Shown in pieces: positions 5,655 to 9,326 of a stretch of DNA of 9,326 bases; the stretch's first letter is position 1, and every line of letters starts with the position of its first letter. Where the stretch lies: the NCBI GenBank assembly GCA_024278725.1, contig JAJRSQ010000206.1, forward strand, positions 1-9,326, given 5' to 3'. Made by a program: the position numbers and the translations under genes. This DNA is from Chloroflexota bacterium (GTDB lineage: Bacteria; Chloroflexota; Anaerolineae; 4572-78). The notes under the pieces are model-generated. The model did no database searches and had not been told where the DNA came from. It saw only the letters and a list, made by a program, of their open reading frames with translations.

Positions 5655-7016
5655 ATGAAAAATGGCTTATTAATGCGACGGTCACTCACGGTAACCGGAA
5701 TTTTGGCGGCATCTCTGGCGATGATTTTCGCCGTGCTGTGGATGCTGCTGGCAGTTCCGTCCACCACCCGCGCTGACAGCCCCGACCACGCGGATGTTGT
5801 GGTTCAATTCGACGATGAAACCGCCATCGCGCGCGGCATTCAATTCACCGCACCGATTTCCGGGCTGGAAGCGTTATATCTCACCGGGCTGGATGTCATC
5901 ACCAAAGATATGGGCTGGGGGATTGCCGTGTGCAGCATCGAAAGCGTGGGCTGTCCCGCCAGCGATTGTTTCTGCGGGGGCAGCAATTATTGGGGTTACA
6001 ATTATTGGGATGGCAGTGCATGGCAAAGCTACTCGGTTGGCGCCGCCGATTCCGCTATCGGCAACGGTGCAGTGGAGGGTTGGCGCTGGGGCGCGTGGGG
6101 GAGCACGATGGTTCCCGCTCCGCAGATGACCGCCGCCGTGCGCGCGCTGGACTGGCTGCGCACCCAACAGCAGACCGATGGCGGCTACGGCGGCATCGGC
6201 GCAACTGTGGAGACGCTGCTCTCTATCGGCGCGAATGGCTACACCGCCACCGAATGGCGCGACCCCATCAGCAACACTTCCATCGCGGCATATATCGCCG
6301 CGAACGGCGCAAATTTTGTCACCAATCCCGCCGCCGCCGGAAAAATGGCGGTCGCCGTGGTGGGCACACACACCCCGTATCCGGCGGGCGCGCTCACCCC
6401 GATGGGCTTTTTCAGCCCGACCCTCGGCGCCTTCGATGCCGGGAGCGCCGCGAGCAATGCCTGGGCGTTGCTGGGAACAACGGCGCTGGGGCAACCGGTC
6501 CCCGCTTCGGCAGTGGGGTACCTGAAAGGAATGCAGCAGTCCAACGGCGGCTGGGAATGGGGCGCCGGATGGGGCACCGACACCAACTCCACCGCGCTGG
6601 TGATGCAAGCGTTGGTCGCCGCCGGTGAGCCGTTGACCGCCACCGAAATCATCAGCGGGCTGGCATTTTTGCAGACCGCCCAAAACACCGATGGCGGGTT
6701 CACTTACGACCCCGTTTCGCCCTGGGGCACGGACAGCGATACCAACTCGACGGCGTATGTACTGCAAGCCCTGCAAGCGACCAACCAGCCCGCGCCGGTA
6801 GTCGGTACGGGGAATTTCGGCTCATTCGTCATCTCCGGAACAACGCCCATCAGCTACCTGTTGAGCATGCAGTTGTCCAGCGGCGCGTTTGAATGGCAAC
6901 CGGGCTTTGGCGAAAATGCACTCGCCACCCAACAGGCTGTGCCCGCACTGTTGGGACGCGCTTACCCGCTGGCAGTGCTGGAAAACAAGATTTTCCTACC
7001 GTTGATTTTGCGGTAA
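5655..7016 (+). CDS. Secreted transcobalamin/intrinsic-factor-like protein: beta-grasp domain plus alpha/alpha repeat domain
   Basis: 453 residues. A signal peptide with hydrophobic core 13-34 probably ends after TTRA (40). Residues about 46-150 look like a transcobalamin-type beta-grasp (DUF4430-like) domain: HADVVVQF start, GLEALYLTGLD, cysteines C93, C100, C105 and C107, aromatic YWGYNYW, and final EGWRWG. Residues about 156-440 hold four repeats of the prenyltransferase/terpenoid-cyclase type: WLRTQQQTDGGYGG (167), YLKGMQQSNGGWEW (289), FLQTAQNTDGGFTY (338) and YLLSMQLSSGAFEW (401), each with helices such as NSTALVMQAL. No DxDD cyclase motif is seen. The same two folds form human cobalamin carriers, here in reverse order. 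With the B12 riboswitch upstream and ECF genes downstream, I infer extracellular cobalamin or corrinoid capture. The tail NKIFLPLILR may be a sorting or attachment signal. The start is fixed by GGGAGGAA before ATG; the longer upstream reading would run through the riboswitch. Confidence 0.85.
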   Translation: MKNGLLMRRSLTVTGILAASLAMIFAVLWMLLAVPSTTRADSPDHADVVVQFDDETAIARGIQFTAPISGLEALYLTGLDVITKDMGWGIAVCSIESVGCPASDCFCGGSNYWGYNYWDGSAWQSYSVGAADSAIGNGAVEGWRWGAWGSTMVPAPQMTAAVRALDWLRTQQQTDGGYGGIGATVETLLSIGANGYTATEWRDPISNTSIAAYIAANGANFVTNPAAAGKMAVAVVGTHTPYPAGALTPMGFFSPTLGAFDAGSAASNAWALLGTTALGQPVPASAVGYLKGMQQSNGGWEWGAGWGTDTNSTALVMQALVAAGEPLTATEIISGLAFLQTAQNTDGGFTYDPVSPWGTDSDTNSTAYVLQALQATNQPAPVVGTGNFGSFVISGTTPISYLLSMQLSSGAFEWQPGFGENALATQQAVPALLGRAYPLAVLENKIFLPLILR

Positions 7017-7027
7017 AATAGCGATGA

Positions 7028-7061
7028 AGGTGCGTCCTGAGATTCATTTCAGGGCGCACCT
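7028..7061 (+). other. Intercistronic hairpin
   Basis: AGGTGCGTCCTGA (7028-7040) pairs with TCAGGGCGCACCT (7049-7061): 13 bp with one G-U and an 8-base loop. It begins 11 bases after the stop of the binding-protein gene. There is no U-tract, so it is better read as an mRNA stability, processing or partial-attenuation element setting the ratio of the secreted protein to the membrane genes. Confidence 0.65.
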
Positions 7062-7123
7062 GAAACCATAAACCCGAAACACCAAAAACCGTGGACTTGA
7101 AACTCGAAACCCGAAACTCAATA
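7059..7123. repeat. Heptanucleotide repeat block at the start of the second surface-protein gene
   Basis: CCTGAAA, CCATAAA, CCCGAAA and CACCAAA run in phase (7059-7086). A 9-base interruption AACCGTGGA follows, then CTTGAAA, CTCGAAA, CCCGAAA and CTCAATA (7096-7123). The block has replaced the normal ribosome-binding region of the gene at 7091 and codes for its first 11 or so residues. Confidence 0.75.
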
Positions 7124-8335
7124 CTGTATCTGCTGCCCCGCTCGGCATTGATTTTGCTGACGGTGCTGCTGCTGTTGAGCCTGAGCCGCGCCAACGCCGA
7201 CACGCCCCATCGGGCGGGGGTCATCGTTCAGCACGGCGACGGCTCGGTGCAGGCGCAGTGCGTCACTTTCCCCGAAGAGAGCATCACCGGGCTGGATGTG
7301 CTGCTGCGTTCCGGGCTGGATTTGAATATTGATGCCAGCAACAGCATGGGGGCAACCATCTGCCGTTTGGACGGCGAAGGCTGCACTTTTCCCCAGCAGG
7401 ATTGTTTCTGCCAATGCACCGGCAGCGATTGCGTTTACTGGAGCTATTGGCGCTGGGAAAACGGCACTTGGGTGTATTCCAATCTGGGCGCGTCGAGTAC
7501 CGGCGTGACCGATGGCGGCATCGAAGGTTGGGTGTGGGGACAGGGGAACAGCGGCGCATCGCCGCCCCCGTCACCCCCGCCGATTGACGACATCTGCGCG
7601 GCGAGCGACCCCACCCCCACGCCGACGTTGACCGACACGCCGGTTCCGCCCACGCCCGTGCCCACTGCCACCGACACGCCCATCCCGACCCCCGTGGGCA
7701 CGCCGGTGATTCACACCTTCACCGCCGACCGCACCGATATTGTGGCGGGGGAAACAGTGGCGCTGCGCTGGGATTTATCGGGCGCGGAAGCGGCATTTTT
7801 GCGCTACAACGGGGCGGAAGAAGGGGTGGTTTCGCCGGGCGAAAAGATCCTCTCGCCGATGGAAACGACCACCTTCACCCTGTTAGCGCGGAGCGCCGGG
7901 GGGGAAGTTTCCGCGCAGTTGACCATTACCGTGCGGCAACCGACGGCGACGCCCGTCCCCACCGACACCCCCATCCCCCCCTCTGTTGCCGCCACACCAA
8001 CCCCCGCCGGGGCGAGCAATGCCGCACGCCCCACCGATACACCATCGCCCACGGCAACCCCCGTGCCGCCCACCAGTACCCCGTCCCCGACCGCAACATC
8101 CACGGCGACGGCGGTACGACCCACGGCGCGGGTGGCGGTGCAATTGGCAATCCTGCCGACCGCAACCCCCGTACCGACGGTGAATCGGATGCCGGCGCCG
8201 CCCACCGTCGCCCCAACCCCCGCCCCCCGTTCACCTTTCGGCGGGATGATTTGGGTGGTGATTGCCCTGTTCATCGCGGTGCCGATGGCGTTGCTGGGAG
8301 GCGCGGTCATCTGGTGGCTGGTGAAAAAAGTATGA
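7091..8335 (+). CDS. Membrane-anchored surface protein with transcobalamin-like beta-grasp and Ig-like domains
   Basis: 414 residues from a GTG start. Hydrophobic core 18-31 with probable cleavage after ANA (36). Residues about 40-150 repeat the beta-grasp domain of the preceding protein: RAGVIVQHGDG, ITGLDVLLRSGLD, C91/C98/C105/C107/C109/C114, YWSYWRW, final EGWVWG. It has more cysteines than the first copy (also C57). A Pro/Thr linker (157-203) leads to an Ig-like domain (about 205-281; DIVAGETVALRWDL, TTTFTLLARSAGG), a second long Pro/Thr/Ser linker (284-382), a transmembrane helix (about 385-410) and a short KKV tail. So it is anchored at its C-terminus with the ligand domain held away from the membrane. 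No alpha/alpha repeats are present. The start is uncertain: no RBS is visible and heptad repeats cover the region. ATGA overlap with the S-component gene suggests it serves the transporter, passing on cobalamin (inferred). Confidence 0.82.
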   Translation: MDLKLETRNSILYLLPRSALILLTVLLLLSLSRANADTPHRAGVIVQHGDGSVQAQCVTFPEESITGLDVLLRSGLDLNIDASNSMGATICRLDGEGCTFPQQDCFCQCTGSDCVYWSYWRWENGTWVYSNLGASSTGVTDGGIEGWVWGQGNSGASPPPSPPPIDDICAASDPTPTPTLTDTPVPPTPVPTATDTPIPTPVGTPVIHTFTADRTDIVAGETVALRWDLSGAEAAFLRYNGAEEGVVSPGEKILSPMETTTFTLLARSAGGEVSAQLTITVRQPTATPVPTDTPIPPSVAATPTPAGASNAARPTDTPSPTATPVPPTSTPSPTATSTATAVRPTARVAVQLAILPTATPVPTVNRMPAPPTVAPTPAPRSPFGGMIWVVIALFIAVPMALLGGAVIWWLVKKV

Positions 8336-9174
8336 AAGACCGCGCGCTCAGTATTTTAATTTACGGACTGACCTCCGCGATTGGCGTGCTGGCATTCCTG
8401 TACCCCTTTTGGCTGCCCGCGCTGCCGCAATCGGCGTTGCAGACGCAGGCACACGCCGCCGACGCCCCGCTGATGCTCTCGGCGCTAGTGGGGGTCTGTT
8501 TCGTCGTGCTGCTGGCGGAAGTGCAGGGCGAATCGGTCAGCGCGAAATTCGTCGCGCTGCTGGGGATTTTGGTTGCCATTAATGCCGTCCTCCGTTTCGC
8601 GGAGGTCGCCATTCCGGGACCGGGCGGCTTCAGCCCGATTTTCTTCCTGATAATTCTGACCGGCTATATTTTCGGCGGACGCTTCGGGTTTTTGATGGGT
8701 GCGCTGACGCTGCTGGTCTCCGCGCTAATTACCGGCACGGTGGGACCGTGGCTCCCGTATCAGATGTTCACTGCCGGTTGGGTGGGGATGACCGCCCCGC
8801 TGGCGCGTCCGCTGGTGCAATTGTTCCGCGCCGAAGGGGCGTGGCTCGAAACGGCGGTGCTGGCGGTGTTCGGCGGCTGGTGGGGGCTGGTCTACGGGGC
8901 AATTATGAACGTGTGGTTCTGGCCCTTTGCGATGGGACCCGCCAGCCAATATTGGCAACCGGGAATCACCGTGTGGGACGCGGTGCAGCGTTACGCACTC
9001 TTTTATGTGACCACCTCGCTGGTGTGGGACGCGATGCGCGCCGCCGGGAATATCCTGCTGATGGTCGCGCTCGGCGCGGCAACCCTCCGCGCGCTGCGCC
9101 GTTTTCAGCGGCGGTTCACCTTTGTGCAGATGGAAATTCTGCCCGAAGGGGCGCCATCCCTGCCGGTAAAATGA
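8332..9174 (+). CDS. ECF transporter substrate-specific (S) component, predicted cobalamin/corrinoid
   Basis: 280 residues and strongly hydrophobic. Probable membrane segments lie at about 8-28, 45-63, 72-88, 101-118, 120-137, 142-158, 174-194 and 220-250. The central stretch GFSPIFFLIILTGYIFGGRF (99-118) followed by GFLMGALTLLVSALITG (119-135) and GPWLPYQMFTAGWVG (138-152) is typical of ECF S components of the larger kind found with EcfT/EcfA modules. A basic C-terminus (RALRRFQRRF) faces the cytoplasm. The S component normally binds the vitamin itself in the membrane. Substrate assignment rests on the B12 riboswitch and the transcobalamin-like neighbours, not on residues I can recognise. 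The ATG overlaps the upstream stop (ATGA, 8332-8335); an earlier in-frame ATG at 8251 lies inside the preceding gene and is rejected. Confidence 0.85.
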   Translation: MKDRALSILIYGLTSAIGVLAFLYPFWLPALPQSALQTQAHAADAPLMLSALVGVCFVVLLAEVQGESVSAKFVALLGILVAINAVLRFAEVAIPGPGGFSPIFFLIILTGYIFGGRFGFLMGALTLLVSALITGTVGPWLPYQMFTAGWVGMTAPLARPLVQLFRAEGAWLETAVLAVFGGWWGLVYGAIMNVWFWPFAMGPASQYWQPGITVWDAVQRYALFYVTTSLVWDAMRAAGNILLMVALGAATLRALRRFQRRFTFVQMEILPEGAPSLPVK

Positions 9175-9326
9175 TGATGCTCAATACCTTCACTTGGCTG
9201 GCGTGGGTTATCTCCGCGCTGATATTGCTTTCCGTCACCCGCAACCCGCTTCATTTAACCCTGTTGATAGCGTGGCTGGCGCTGGTGTGGCGGCGTTCGC
9301 TCAAAAGCGGCGACGGTGTGCCGCTC
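9171..9326 (+). CDS. ecfT: ECF transporter transmembrane (T) component, N-terminal part (runs off the right edge)
   Basis: 52 residues are visible. NTFTWLAWVISALILLSVT is a first membrane helix, followed by RNPLHLTLLIAWLALVW, a second helix with the TRNP start typical of EcfT/CbiQ-type proteins, and then a basic loop. EcfT couples the S component to the two ATPase subunits. The ATG overlaps the stop of the S gene (ATGA, 9171-9174); three consecutive ATG codons make the exact start ambiguous by two residues. The ATPase gene(s) would be expected beyond the window. Confidence 0.82.
   Translation, partial: MMMLNTFTWLAWVISALILLSVTRNPLHLTLLIAWLALVWRRSLKSGDGVPL

Noticed and set aside
5874..6776. 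300-codon minus-strand open frame
   Set aside because: Mirror of the GC-rich coding region of the secreted binding protein; Gly/Arg/Ala-rich and without motif.
5655..7016. Terpene/squalene cyclase or protein prenyltransferase enzyme
   Set aside because: The repeats match the fold, but no DxDD or other catalytic motif is seen, the protein is secreted, and it has a transcobalamin-like domain under B12 control.
7028..7061. Rho-independent terminator after the secreted binding-protein gene
   Set aside because: A good stem, but the following bases are GAAACCATAAACC with no U-tract.
7610..8220. DNA-level tandem repeats or CRISPR-like array
   Set aside because: The ACC/CCG-rich repetition is the codon-level signature of Pro/Thr-rich linkers; there are no regular spacers. 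The heptad blocks likewise lack spacers.

Overview
The window reads as part of a Chloroflexota (probably Anaerolineae-like) genome. This is inferred from GC-rich coding with short AT-rich gene junctions, T-box control of an aminoacyl-tRNA synthetase, ECF-type vitamin uptake, surface proteins with Pro/Thr linkers and a C-terminal membrane anchor, a secreted protein ending in an '-FLPLILR' tail, and heptanucleotide repeats at gene boundaries. No rRNA or marker gene is present, so the placement is tentative. Nothing suggests an outer membrane.

Left part, minus strand (about 1-3930), transcribed leftward: cobS (adenosylcobinamide-GDP ribazoletransferase), a fused large+small subunit isopropylmalate-dehydratase-type enzyme, and a DedA/VTT membrane protein overlapping it by ATGA. 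Then comes valS (only its 5' end) with its own promoter and a valine T-box attenuator. The valS -35 box overlaps the stop codon of the DedA gene.

Middle (about 3930-5190): a non-coding stretch with a nested palindromic element, a small MazG-like pyrophosphohydrolase gene (plus strand), and a convergent conserved gene of unknown function (minus strand). The last two share a TTAA at their stop codons.

Right part, plus strand (about 5320 to the end): a strong promoter, a cobalamin riboswitch with clear antiterminator and terminator hairpins, and a tightly packed operon. The operon encodes (1) a secreted protein combining a transcobalamin-like beta-grasp domain with an alpha/alpha repeat domain of the prenyltransferase/intrinsic-factor type, (2) a membrane-anchored surface protein with a second copy of the same beta-grasp domain, (3) an ECF transporter S component, and (4) the start of EcfT, cut by the window edge. 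The last three genes overlap by ATGA. Together these look like a B12-repressed uptake system in which transcobalamin/intrinsic-factor-like surface proteins capture cobalamin or a corrinoid for an ECF transporter. ECF transporters usually work without extracellular binding proteins, so this is the most interesting part of the window. cobS, which completes cobalamin from salvaged precursors, lies about 1.4 kb away but shows no riboswitch of its own.

Four blocks of 7-bp-period repeats lie at gene junctions. At two of them the repeats supply start or stop codons of the flanking genes.
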